Assembly: GCF_900182635.1 (NCBI RefSeq)
Contig: NZ_FXTD01000005.1
Location: forward strand, 124,001 to 188,000
Source of the DNA: Halorubrum cibi
Lineage (GTDB): Archaea > Halobacteriota > Halobacteria > Halobacteriales > Haloferacaceae
DNA length: 64,000 nucleotides
Direction of reading: 5' to 3'
The position numbers and the translations under genes are program-made. Shown one piece after another: positions 44,222-52,621 of this stretch. The stretch's first letter is position 1. Every line of letters begins with the position of its first letter. The notes under the pieces were generated by a model. That model saw only the letters and a program-made list of their open reading frames with translations, was not told the DNA's origin and did not search any database.

Positions 44222-45271
44222 TCACTCGATCCGCTCGCGGGCGGCGGCGACGAGGAGCGGCAGGATCACGGTCGCGTCGCCGTAGACGGAGGCGTTCCGG
44301 GCGTCCGTTTCCAGTTTTCCCCACGAGCGCGCCTCCTCCAAGGTCGCTCCCGACAGCCCGCCGGTCGCCGCCGGGTCCATCGTGACCTGGACCGCGTAGT
44401 CGTACGCTCGCGGGGTGACGAGCATCGTCTGAAGCGTGAAGTTCTTCGGGACGCCGCCGCCGACGAGCAGACAGCCCGCGTCGTCGGCGTCGAACGCGAG
44501 GTCGGTCAGGTCGGTCATGTCCGCCAACGCGTCGAGCGTGAAGTCGGCCGTCTGTCCGTACATCCACGCCTGAAGTCCCAACACGGAGTCTTGGACCGCC
44601 GGGCAGTAGACGGGCACGTCCGACTCGTAGGCCGCGGCGGCGACACCCGCGTCCTCGGCGACGTCCTCGCGAGCGTTCACCTCGGCGTTCGCCCGGCCGA
44701 GTTCGGTACAGAGGTCCGCGATCGACACCGACCCCTCGCCGTCGAGCGCAGGGAACACCTCCTCGCGGAGGTGGCCCTCGAACTCGGCGAAGTGTTCCTG
44801 GGGTAAGTAGACGTTGTAGATGCGGTCGACGCCCTCCTCGCGCAAGGTCTCGTCGTGTTCACGCTCCGTCTTCTCGGGGTCGTGCGTGCGGCCGTGGTGG
44901 TGTTTCCCGCCGATCGCCTCGATCGCGTCGTGGGTGAGGTTCGCGCCCGTCGTCACCAGCGCGTCGACGTAGCCGTCGCGGATCAGCTCCGAGACGATCC
45001 CGCGCATCCCCGCGGGGACCATCGCGCCCGCGAGCGAGAGGAAGACCGTACAGTCGTCGTTCCCGAACATCTCCGCGAGCACGTCGCCCGCCTCGTGGAC
45101 GTCCGCCGCGCCGATCCCCGCCTCGCCGTACGTCTCGAGGAGCTCCCCGACGGTCATCCCCGCGCCGACGCGCGCGTGCCCGACCGGGTCGTCGTCGAAC
45201 TCCTCGCGGTGAGGGTGGCCGCCGGCGTCCTCCTCGTGACCGTCCGCGTCCGCCTCGTGTTCGTCGCTCAT
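44222..45271 (-). CDS. dhs: deoxyhypusine synthase
   Basis: A 349-residue NAD-dependent enzyme transferring the aminobutyl group of spermidine (or related amine) to a lysine of aIF5A. VTTGANLTHDAIEAIGGKHHHG (in part, ~103-124) is the NAD/substrate part; the catalytic Lys is in GGGVPKNFTLQT (~residue 282). The N-terminal ~35 residues are rich in Asp, Glu and His (HEADADGHEEDAGGHPH) and not conserved in the core. MSDEHEADADG at 45271 is chosen; an ATG three codons upstream is possible. GTTTCAAACG about 27 nt before the start may be its TATA box. Confidence 0.93.
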   Translation of the reverse strand: MSDEHEADADGHEEDAGGHPHREEFDDDPVGHARVGAGMTVGELLETYGEAGIGAADVHEAGDVLAEMFGNDDCTVFLSLAGAMVPAGMRGIVSELIRDGYVDALVTTGANLTHDAIEAIGGKHHHGRTHDPEKTEREHDETLREEGVDRIYNVYLPQEHFAEFEGHLREEVFPALDGEGSVSIADLCTELGRANAEVNAREDVAEDAGVAAAAYESDVPVYCPAVQDSVLGLQAWMYGQTADFTLDALADMTDLTDLAFDADDAGCLLVGGGVPKNFTLQTMLVTPRAYDYAVQVTMDPAATGGLSGATLEEARSWGKLETDARNASVYGDATVILPLLVAAARERIE

Positions 45272-45362
45272 GTCCGCCACTGCGACGCGCGACCGTTTGA
45301 AACGACCGATCGGTCCGCCGACGAGCGCGTCCTCGATGCTCCGTTATCCGTCTGAGATCGCC

Positions 45363-45635
45363 CTACCCGCCGCTTACCGGCGGGAACAGCGCGAGCTCGT
45401 CGCCGGCCTCGAGGACCGTCTCCATCCCCTCCTCGTGGTGGACGTTGCTCCCGTTGCGGAGCACGTTGATGTGATCCGCCACCTCGCCGTCCTCGAGCAC
45501 GCGGTCGCGAAGGTCCGGATGCGCCTCGAGCAGGGCCTCGAACGCGTCTCCGACCGTGTCGCCCGGTTCGGCGTTCACCGCAACGACGCGGTCGCCGGCG
45601 ATCTCCGCGAGGTCCGCGAACAGCTTCCACTCCAT
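45363..45635 (-). CDS. samp1: small archaeal modifier protein 1 (ubiquitin-like)
   Basis: A 90-residue beta-grasp protein ending in Gly-Gly (FPPVSGG), which is the conjugation and thiocarboxylate site. It starts MEWKLFADLAEIAGDRVVAV. SAMP1 acts both as a ubiquitin-like modifier (through UbaA) and in molybdopterin synthase sulfur transfer (MoaD-like). This fits the moaB gene at 23 kb. It is upstream of dhs on the same strand with 91 nt between, and downstream of the RCK pair with 25 nt between, but on that side the genes run in the same direction only as neighbours. Confidence 0.93.
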   Translation of the reverse strand: MEWKLFADLAEIAGDRVVAVNAEPGDTVGDAFEALLEAHPDLRDRVLEDGEVADHINVLRNGSNVHHEEGMETVLEAGDELALFPPVSGG

Positions 45636-45660
45636 ACGCGATCCCCGGGGGGCGGCGTCA

Positions 45661-46974
45661 TTAGCGTTGTGTCACGTCACCGCCCGGCGATCCGCTCTCG
45701 GCGTCCGTCGCGTCGTCGACGTTCGCCGAGTCGTCGGCGCCGATCGCGGAGTCCGACCCCGCGTCGTGGGGTTCCTCCCCGCTTCCGCCCTCCTCGACGC
45801 GTCTCGCGTCCGCCTCGAACCGCCGGATCGCGTCCGGGCGCCCGACGAGAAACGCCGTGTCGCCGGGCGCGAACGCGTACGCTCGACGCGGGATCGGCTG
45901 GACCGATCCGTCGGCGGGTCGGACCGCGGCGACGACCGCGCTCACCTCGCCGACGGTCGTACCGACGAGTTCGCTCTCCGCCTCGACGGTCACCGTCGCC
46001 ATCGTCTCGTCGGCGTTGCGGAGCAGCGAGGCGAACTCGCGGTCGGCCTGCGGCTCCGCCGGGAGCGTCACCAGCCGGTAGCCGCCCTCGGACGAGAGCG
46101 CCTCCGCGTCCGACTCGTCGAGCGCGACCGTGGCGGCGTCGCCGGCGACGCCCCGGAGCTCCCCGGTCGCGACGCGCTCCGGCTCGGGCTCCGCCCGCCA
46201 GATCTGGACCATGTCGCCGGCGGTCGCGTTGTTCGGCGGGTCCGCGGAGAGCGCGACCGCGACCCGGCCGGGCGCGAGCGTCGGGCCGAGCCCGGTCACC
46301 CGCGAGCCGACCGCGAAGTACTCGAGCGTGCCGTCCTCAGCGACGTCGACGTCGACGTAGCCGACCCCGTAGTCCGTCTTCACCCGCTCGACGAGCCGCT
46401 CGCGGAGCTGTTCGACCGTGAGGCCGCGGGCGAATATCAGCGTCCGCTCGGCCATCTCGGCCTTCTTCTCGGGAGTGACCGGCTCGTAGGTGTCCATGTC
46501 CTCGATCTCGTCGGTGGCCGGCAGCGTCACGGGCGTCATCCGGCCCACGGTCCTGACGAACCGGCTCATCTCGCCCTCGATGCCCTTCATCCCCGACAGC
46601 GCGAAGACGTCGACCGCGAGCCGGTCGCCCCCGTACCTGCCCGCCGGGGAGACGACCGCCGCGAGCGCGAGCGCGGCCACGTTGAAGACGACGGTCTCGA
46701 CGGTGAGCAGCTCCGCGGTCTCCGTGCTGACGAGCGCGCCGAGCGACGTGGTGTTGAGGTACAGCGCGACGATAGAGACGCCGAGTAAGACCGCGACGCC
46801 CTCCGGGATCGCCGCCCGGAAGTACCATCGGTAGACGAGCGCACCCGACGCCGAGGCGACTACGGCGAGGACCGCGAACGTGACGAGCGTGATCGCCGCC
46901 GCGCGCGGGTCGCCGAAGTTCACGGCGTTCGCGGCCGCCCTCGCTCCGGCTCCGGAGAGAACGACTGCCGTCAC
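45661..46974 (-). CDS. membrane protein with TrkA_C/RCK_C domain, paralogue of its upstream neighbour
   Basis: A 437-residue protein. Three helices at the N-terminus (~residues 22-110) are followed by a ~90-residue domain (DEIEDMDTYEPVTPEKKAEMAERTLIFARGLT) that also occurs in the neighbouring protein. Two RCK_C-like parts follow (~230-300, VTGLGPTLAPGRVAVALSAD; ~310-390, VTVEAESELVGTTVGEVSAVV), then an acidic Ser/Asp tail. There is no RCK_N (Rossmann) domain and no channel filter. The GTG start overlaps the upstream stop (GTGA), so both paralogues should be made together, probably as a heteromeric complex linked to K+ or other ion transport. Confidence 0.85.
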   Translation of the reverse strand: MTAVVLSGAGARAAANAVNFGDPRAAAITLVTFAVLAVVASASGALVYRWYFRAAIPEGVAVLLGVSIVALYLNTTSLGALVSTETAELLTVETVVFNVAALALAAVVSPAGRYGGDRLAVDVFALSGMKGIEGEMSRFVRTVGRMTPVTLPATDEIEDMDTYEPVTPEKKAEMAERTLIFARGLTVEQLRERLVERVKTDYGVGYVDVDVAEDGTLEYFAVGSRVTGLGPTLAPGRVAVALSADPPNNATAGDMVQIWRAEPEPERVATGELRGVAGDAATVALDESDAEALSSEGGYRLVTLPAEPQADREFASLLRNADETMATVTVEAESELVGTTVGEVSAVVAAVRPADGSVQPIPRRAYAFAPGDTAFLVGRPDAIRRFEADARRVEEGGSGEEPHDAGSDSAIGADDSANVDDATDAESGSPGGDVTQR

Positions 46975-48269
46975 GCCGCCACCTCCCCGAACCGATCGAG
47001 GGCGTCGCGGGTGCCGACGACGAACAGCTCGTCGCCCGCCGAGAGCGACTGGCTCCCGCTCGGCGCAACGGTCCACTCAGCGTCGTGTCGCGCCGCGAGC
47101 ACCGCGACGTCGTACGCCTCCCGGACGCTGATCTCGCCGATGGTGTGACCGTCGAGCGCCCCGCCGGCGACGACGCTCACCTTCCGGAACCGCTTGCCCG
47201 CCCGACGAAGCAGCGTCGTCAGCTCGAACTCCCGACGCGTCCCGCGCGAACACACGAGGACCCGCCCGCGACCGGCCCGCAGCAGCGGGCCCGCCTCCGA
47301 GCGGTCAACCGCGACGGTCACGCGACCCTCGCCGCCCGTCGTGGTCCTCGCCGTCGGAGTCGGTGCGGGGGCCGGCGTCGCCGCCGGATCGCCGCCGTCG
47401 GTTCGGGGGTCACCCGCCCGTCCGTGCTCCGGCTGTGAACCCGCCTCCGGACCGTCGCCGTCAGCCCCGACCGCGCTCGAGACGCCGGGGTCGGCGGCGG
47501 AGTTCCCGCCCGACCTCGCCGCCAGGAGCGTTCCCTCGACCGCGAGGTCGGGCGTGAGGACCCTGACGACGTCCCCGCGAGCGAGTCCGGTCGGCACGAG
47601 CGCGGGGACCGATACGGCCCGTTTCCCCTTCGGGACGCGCTTGGAGAGCCCGCCCGTCGGCGGGGCCGCCGCCACCGTCGCCCGGGCCTCCTCGTCGATT
47701 CGGACGCTCACGTCGACGAGCTCGAGCTCCGTCTTCAGCCGCTCCGCGAACCGTGTCTCCAGCTCCTCGAGCGGCACGTCCGCGGGGAACGTCCACTCGC
47801 CCTCGGCGATCGCTCGTCGAGTCTCGGCGGGTAGCGGCGGGTATCCCTCCATGTCGCCGACCTCGCCGGCGACGGTGACGCGCACCTGACCGCGCCCGCC
47901 GACGAGCTCGACGACGTCGGTCGAGAGGGTGCGCTCGCGGAGCTTCCGGAAGGAGACGCGTTTGGGAACGTTCGAACCGAGTTTGTCGCCCTGTGCGTGC
48001 GCGTACAGCGAGAGCATCAACACGACGAGGATCGCCGTGAGGATCGCCGGCGCGCGGTCGGAGCTGCGGATCGTCTCGTCGTTCAACGCGAGCAGTCCGC
48101 CGTTCACGCCCGCGATCGCCAGCGCGAGCGCCACGACCCCGAGTCCGGGGATCGTCACTCCGGTGAAGTACTTGAAGATGAACCCCAACACGCCGGCGAT
48201 CAGCGCGGGGATGATCCCCGTGAGGACTCCCAAGTAGATGCCGAACAGAATCTCGACGGGCAGAGCCAT
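46971..48269 (-). CDS. membrane protein with TrkA_C/RCK_C domain, first gene of a paralogous pair
   Basis: A 432-residue protein with three N-terminal helices (~5-100, EILFGIYLGVLTGIIPALIAGVLG), the shared cytoplasmic domain (GEVGDMEGYPPLPAETRRAI, ~140-200), a middle linker rich in Gly/Pro/Thr (~270-315), and a C-terminal RCK_C domain (SVVAGGALDGHTIGEISVREAYDVAVLAARHD). No RCK_N and no TVGYGD-type filter are present. GTTTAAC on the minus strand about 25 nt before the start is the likely TATA box. It is divergent from a channel that has RCK_N but no RCK_C, across a 129-nt gap. Confidence 0.85.
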   Translation of the reverse strand: MALPVEILFGIYLGVLTGIIPALIAGVLGFIFKYFTGVTIPGLGVVALALAIAGVNGGLLALNDETIRSSDRAPAILTAILVVLMLSLYAHAQGDKLGSNVPKRVSFRKLRERTLSTDVVELVGGRGQVRVTVAGEVGDMEGYPPLPAETRRAIAEGEWTFPADVPLEELETRFAERLKTELELVDVSVRIDEEARATVAAAPPTGGLSKRVPKGKRAVSVPALVPTGLARGDVVRVLTPDLAVEGTLLAARSGGNSAADPGVSSAVGADGDGPEAGSQPEHGRAGDPRTDGGDPAATPAPAPTPTARTTTGGEGRVTVAVDRSEAGPLLRAGRGRVLVCSRGTRREFELTTLLRRAGKRFRKVSVVAGGALDGHTIGEISVREAYDVAVLAARHDAEWTVAPSGSQSLSAGDELFVVGTRDALDRFGEVAA

Positions 48270-48398
48270 ACCCGGACAATTTCCGGAGCGGTTAAACCAG
48301 TACCGCCGCCGGCGCGGCCGTCACCGACCGCGCCGACGCGCGTCGACTCCCGCGCCGTCCGCGAGGGGTTTAAGTCCGGTGTCGGTCACCGGGTGTCT
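48270..48398. promoter_or_regulatory. divergent promoter region between RCK_C membrane pair and K+ channel
   Basis: TATA-like boxes face both ways: GTTTAAC (minus, 48291-48297) for the membrane pair and GTTTAAG (plus, 48368-48374) for the channel. Both are at leaderless distances, so the two units can be controlled together. Confidence 0.55.
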
Positions 48399-49565
48399 AT
48401 GGAGCGGACTCGCGAGTGGGTCTCGGTGCGCGCCTCGGTGATTCTGACGTTCGCCGTGGCGCTCCTCTCCATCGTCGTCGGGCTGTTACACATCAGCGGC
48501 TTCAGCGTTCAGGGCCCGCTCTCGCCGTACATTCCCGAACTCATCCGGCGGACCGTCGGCTTCACCGGGACGATCACCGGCTTCGCGATGCTCGGGAGCG
48601 GGTTCGCGCTCAGGCGAGGGTATCGCGTCGGCTGGCGCTCCGCGGCGGTCCTGCTCCCGTTGACCGCGATCCAAGGGCTCCTCCAGGTGTCCGTTTTCTC
48701 GCTGCCGTTGGTCGTGCTCTCTCTCGTCTCCGTCCCCGCGCTCGTGATCAACCGGGGACGGTTCGACCGCCCGTTCACCCCATCTCCGACGCAACTCGCC
48801 GCGGCGGCGGCGCTCGCGGCCGCCATCTCGTACGGCACCCTGGGGTCGTACGCGCTCCGCGACGAGTTCGGAAGCGTCGACACGCTCGTCGACGCGTTCT
48901 ACTTCACCGTCGTCACGGCCTCGACGGTCGGTTACGGCGACGTGACGCCGGACACACAGATAGCCAAGCTGTTCGTCCTCTCCGCGCTCGTGATGAACGT
49001 CGCCGCCTTCGCGGTCGCGCTCGGGGTCCTCCTCACGCCCGCCATCGAGGCGCAGCTCTCCAAGGCGCTCGGAAAGATGACAGAGAAACAGTTCGACCTC
49101 CTCGACGGCCACGTCCTCGTGTTGGGAACCGGGGACCTGACGGAACCGATACTCGAAGAACTCGCGAAGCGGGACGGCGTCGAACACGCCGTCGTGACGA
49201 CCGACGAGACCGCCGCGCGGCGGCTCGACGAGCGGTCGATACCCGTGCTGACCGCGGACCCGAGCGACGTGGAGCCGCTCCATCGCGCGCACATCGAGGA
49301 CGCCCGCGCCGTCGTGGTCGCGACCGACGACGACGCCCGCGACGCGCTCGCGATCCTCACCGCTCGCCAGCTCAACCCCGATGTTCGGATCGTCGCGGCC
49401 GCGACCCAGCGGGAGAACATCGACAAGCTCCGCCGGGCCGGTGCGGATCAGGTCATCTCGCCGGCGACGCTCGGCGGCCACATCCTCATCGACTGCGCGT
49501 TCGGCGAGAACGGCGAGTCGATGGCGGGGCTCGTCGACGACGCCTTCGACTCCGGGGCGGAGTAG
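48399..49565 (+). CDS. K+ channel-like protein with RCK_N domain but no RCK_C
   Basis: A 388-residue protein. Four helices in the first ~115 residues are followed by a two-helix ion-channel pore (~125-215) with the K+ filter TVGYGDVTPD near residue 180. Then comes the Rossmann RCK_N domain (~228-360: GHVLVLGTGDLTEPILEELAKR, VLTADPSDVEPLHRAHIEDARAVVVATDDD). The protein ends about 25 residues after RCK_N, without the usual RCK_C ligand-binding domain. The missing domain type is present in the divergent membrane pair. It probably conducts K+ and senses NAD(H) or another nucleotide. Confidence 0.9.
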   Translation: MERTREWVSVRASVILTFAVALLSIVVGLLHISGFSVQGPLSPYIPELIRRTVGFTGTITGFAMLGSGFALRRGYRVGWRSAAVLLPLTAIQGLLQVSVFSLPLVVLSLVSVPALVINRGRFDRPFTPSPTQLAAAAALAAAISYGTLGSYALRDEFGSVDTLVDAFYFTVVTASTVGYGDVTPDTQIAKLFVLSALVMNVAAFAVALGVLLTPAIEAQLSKALGKMTEKQFDLLDGHVLVLGTGDLTEPILEELAKRDGVEHAVVTTDETAARRLDERSIPVLTADPSDVEPLHRAHIEDARAVVVATDDDARDALAILTARQLNPDVRIVAAATQRENIDKLRRAGADQVISPATLGGHILIDCAFGENGESMAGLVDDAFDSGAE

Positions 49566-49580
49566 CGGCTCGGCCCGGCC

Positions 49581-50216
49581 CTACCGACTCCGCCGACCCT
49601 TCGTCTGGCGGTAGTCCCGGCTCAACACGTTCTCGCGCATGTGTTCCACGAACGCGTCCGCCTCCTCGTCGGACATCGACTCCGGCTCGCGCATCGGGAC
49701 GATCTCGAAGCCGCGGCCGCGGATCGTCGTCGCGTGCTCGGCGGCGACGTCGAAGGAGTCCGGCCGTCGGGTCGTGTACGCCACCGCCAGCTCGCGGAGC
49801 GCCCGCTCGCCGACGGCCACGATGATCTGCGGGTTGATCATCCGAATCTCCGCGTTGAGGAAGGGCTCGCAGGTCGTCACCTCTTCGTCGGTCGGCTCGC
49901 GATTCGGGTGTCGACAGCGCGTGAGGTTCGTGAAGAAGACGTTCTGGACGTCCGGCTCGGCCGCGTCCGGCGACGACCTGACGAAGCCGAGGTCGGCGAG
50001 GATCGACTGGACGCGCTCGCCACCGCCCTCGCCCGTGAAGGGGATGCCGTTCCGCTCGGCGGCCGCCGTGGGGCGCTCGCCGACGACGAGGAACTCCGCG
50101 CCCACGTCGCCGAAGCCGTGAACCACCCGGTCGCGGCGGCCACACAGCTCGGGGCAGTTCTCGCAGTCGAGGTCCATCCCGAACGGGTTCGCGAACTCCT
50201 CCTGGGTTGCGTCCAC
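49581..50216 (-). CDS. uracil-DNA glycosylase family protein (Fe-S type)
   Basis: A 211-residue member of the family-4-like uracil-DNA glycosylases, which remove uracil from DNA. Four Fe-S cysteines are visible: CENCPELC (residues ~18-25, first two), then RCRHP and TTCEPF (~100-120). The catalytic motif region is FLVVGERPTAAAERNGIPFTGEGG, and the second motif is at ~135-145. GTG at 50216 (start VDATQEEFANPFG) gives a family-like beginning; a further GTG six codons upstream is an alternative. The gene converges with the channel gene, 15 nt apart. Confidence 0.9.
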   Translation of the reverse strand: MDATQEEFANPFGMDLDCENCPELCGRRDRVVHGFGDVGAEFLVVGERPTAAAERNGIPFTGEGGGERVQSILADLGFVRSSPDAAEPDVQNVFFTNLTRCRHPNREPTDEEVTTCEPFLNAEIRMINPQIIVAVGERALRELAVAYTTRRPDSFDVAAEHATTIRGRGFEIVPMREPESMSDEEADAFVEHMRENVLSRDYRQTKGRRSR

Positions 50217-50295
50217 GGCCGTACTGCGGCACACGAGGACCTAAAGTCTGCGGGCCGTCGCGAGCGTGGCGCGGAGGGAAGCGAACCCCACCGCC

Positions 50296-50523
50296 TCAAG
50301 TCGGCGCGTAGGCGTCGCCGTTGCGGTCGATCAGGTCCCGTTCGCGCAGCGTCTTCAGGACGCTGTACAGCGACAGTTTCTTCATCCCGAGCGAGTCGCC
50401 CATCTCCCCGACCGTCGCGTGACCGTTGGTCGTCAGATAGAGGTACACCAGCTTCGCGCGCGGCGACTGTAGCTCCGGCGGTAGCGCGGGGGTCGCCGCG
50501 TACGCCGTCTCCGTCTCTAACAT
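50296..50523 (-). CDS. small winged-helix (TrmB/MarR-like) regulator
   Basis: A 75-residue protein that is essentially one winged helix-turn-helix: ELQSPRAKLVYLYLTTNGHATVGEMGDSLGMKKLSLYSVLKTLRERDLIDRNGDAYAPT (in part). The start at 50523 (MLETETAYAATPALP) is chosen because the TATA-like ATTTATT is centred about 29-31 nt upstream; an ATG five codons earlier (50538) would lie only ~16 nt from that box. A perfect 12-bp inverted repeat brackets the box, so the gene probably represses itself. Small size and lack of an effector domain suggest a simple DNA-binding switch. Confidence 0.85.
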   Translation of the reverse strand: MLETETAYAATPALPPELQSPRAKLVYLYLTTNGHATVGEMGDSLGMKKLSLYSVLKTLRERDLIDRNGDAYAPT

Positions 50524-50538
50524 CGTACGCTGGTCCAT

Positions 50539-50582
50539 GAATTCGACGATAATAAATCCCTATTTCAACGATCGTCGAATTC
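50539..50582. promoter_or_regulatory. palindromic operator bracketing the winged-helix gene promoter
   Basis: GAATTCGACGAT (50539-50550) and its exact reverse complement ATCGTCGAATTC (50571-50582) are separated by 20 nt that contain the TATA-like sequence. Centre-to-centre spacing is 32 bp, about three helical turns. Confidence 0.7.
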
Positions 50583-50748
50583 CTGGAGATGGCGGAGACA
50601 GCGCTCGTCGAAGCGTTTCTCGTCGGGTCGGGTCGTCCCCGCAGCGGTAGGTTCGGGGCGGACGCGGCCGGATCCGGTCCGTACTTTCGACCGTCGACTT
50701 ATGAGAAACCGTGAGCGATCCGCGACGCCGAGCGAACTCCGCGTCGCC

Positions 50749-52578
50749 TCAGTACGACCGGACCTTCGGCTCGTACGTCTTGGCCTCGCCCTCGAGGATG
50801 GCGGGCTTGTACCAGAGTTCGGGCTCGCCGTCGTTCCAGGAGATGAGCGTGTGTTTCAGCCAGTTCTCGTCGTCGCGCTCCTGACGCTCCTTGCGCCAGT
50901 GCGCGCCGCGGAACTCCCGGCGCGCGAGCGCGCCCATCGCCAGCGCCTCCGCGATGTCGAGGATGTTCCGCGTCTCCATCGTGTGGATGAGGTCCGTGTT
51001 GAACGTCCGCGAGGGGTCCGACACCGCGACCTCCGTGTACGCCTCGCGCGCCTCACGCAGGTCCTCGAGCGACTGCTTGAGCCCCTCCTCCTCGCGGAAG
51101 ACGTTGACGTTGGCCGTCATCGTCTCCTGGACCGCGGAACGGATCTCCGCGTGGTTGCGCCCCTTTCGCGCGAGCAGATCCTCGACGCGCTCGCGGGCGC
51201 GCTCTATCTCCGCCTCGAGCAGCCCCTCGGCGTCGGCCGCAACCGCGCCGCCGTCGGCCGCCGCCGGGCCGCGGTCGCCGACCGTTCCAACGTCGACCTC
51301 GAACTCGTACTCCGCGGACTCCCAGTCGCCAGTCTTGCCGGTCGGGATCTCGGGTTCGCCCATCTCCTTGCCGGCCGCGTGGTTGCCCGCGCGCTTGCCG
51401 AAGACGATGAGTTCGGGGAGCGCGTTCCCGCCGAGGCGGTTGCCGCCGTGAACGGAGACGCAGGCGCACTCGCCGGCGGCGTAGAGCCCGTCGATGGCGG
51501 TCTCGCCGTGCTCGTTCGTCTCGATGCCGCCCATCGCGTAGTGTTGGCCGGGCTTGACGGGCATCGGCTCCGTCAATCCGTCGGCGCCCTCGAAGTCCTC
51601 CGCGAGGTGGAGGATGTTCTCCAGCCGGTCGAGGATGCGCTCCTCGCCGAGGTGGCGCATATCGAGGTGGACGTACTCGTCCTCGATGCCGCGGCCCTCG
51701 TTGACCTCGGTCAGCTCGGCGCGCGAGACCACGTCGCGGGAGGCGAGCTCGCCGTCGTTGTTGGCGTAGCCGTGCTCGAACATGAACCGCTCGCCCTTCT
51801 CGTTGTAGAGGATCCCACCCTCGCCGCGGACCCCCTCGGAGATCAACACGCCCGTCGAAGGCAGCGTCGTCGGGTGGAACTGGATGAACTCCATGTCCTC
51901 CATCGGCACGCCCGCGCGGTAGGCCATCGCGACCCCGTCGCCGGTGTTCGCGACCGCGTTCGTGGTGTGATCGAACACCTGCCCCATCCCGCCGGTGGCC
52001 AAGATCACGCCGCCGCTCGCGCGGAACCCGTCGACCTCGCCGCGCTGGATGTCGTAGGCGACGACGCCGTGACAGCTCCGGTCGGTTGGGTCGTCCTCGT
52101 CGGTGACGACGAGGTCCATCACGTGCCACTCGTCGTACACCGTGATCCCGCGTTTGACCACCTGCTCGTACATCGTGTGGAGCATCTGGTGGCCAGTCTC
52201 CGCGCCCGCGTACGTCGTGCGCGGGAACGAGAGCCCGCCGAAGGGACGCTGGGAGACGCGACCGTCCTCCTCGCGAGAGAACGGCATCCCCCAGTGTTCG
52301 AGCTGGATCACTTCCTCGGGGCTCTCCTTACAGAGCGCCTCGACCGCGGGCGCGTCCCCGAGGTAGTCCGATCCCTTCATCGTGTCGTACGCGTGGTCCT
52401 CCCAGGAGTCCGCGTCCCGGAGCGCCGCGTTGATTCCGCCCTCCGCCGCACCGGTGTGTGACCGCACCGGGTGTAGCTTCGAGACGATCGCCACGTCGGC
52501 TCCCTCCTCCTGTGCCGCTATCGCCGCGCGGAGGCCCGCCCCGCCCGCGCCGACGACGACGACGTCGTGTTCGTACAT
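50749..52578 (-). CDS. sdhA: succinate dehydrogenase flavoprotein subunit
   Basis: A 609-residue FAD subunit of complex II. The FAD-binding GAGGAGLRAAIAA is near residues 10-22, and the His in RSHTGAAEGGINAAL (~40-54) is the covalent FAD site. LATGGMGQVFDHTTNA and EFIQFHPTTLPSTGVLISEG are substrate-site motifs. In the C-terminal part, after residue ~430, is a halophilic linker rich in Ala/Asp/Glu. It is the last gene of the sdhCDBA operon and should oxidise succinate to fumarate at the cytoplasmic membrane face. The gap to sdhB is 43 nt. Confidence 0.95.
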   Translation of the reverse strand: MYEHDVVVVGAGGAGLRAAIAAQEEGADVAIVSKLHPVRSHTGAAEGGINAALRDADSWEDHAYDTMKGSDYLGDAPAVEALCKESPEEVIQLEHWGMPFSREEDGRVSQRPFGGLSFPRTTYAGAETGHQMLHTMYEQVVKRGITVYDEWHVMDLVVTDEDDPTDRSCHGVVAYDIQRGEVDGFRASGGVILATGGMGQVFDHTTNAVANTGDGVAMAYRAGVPMEDMEFIQFHPTTLPSTGVLISEGVRGEGGILYNEKGERFMFEHGYANNDGELASRDVVSRAELTEVNEGRGIEDEYVHLDMRHLGEERILDRLENILHLAEDFEGADGLTEPMPVKPGQHYAMGGIETNEHGETAIDGLYAAGECACVSVHGGNRLGGNALPELIVFGKRAGNHAAGKEMGEPEIPTGKTGDWESAEYEFEVDVGTVGDRGPAAADGGAVAADAEGLLEAEIERARERVEDLLARKGRNHAEIRSAVQETMTANVNVFREEEGLKQSLEDLREAREAYTEVAVSDPSRTFNTDLIHTMETRNILDIAEALAMGALARREFRGAHWRKERQERDDENWLKHTLISWNDGEPELWYKPAILEGEAKTYEPKVRSY

Positions 52579-52621
52579 GGTGTTGTGATAGTGGTGTGGT
52601 GGTGAGTTCGTATCCGATCCG

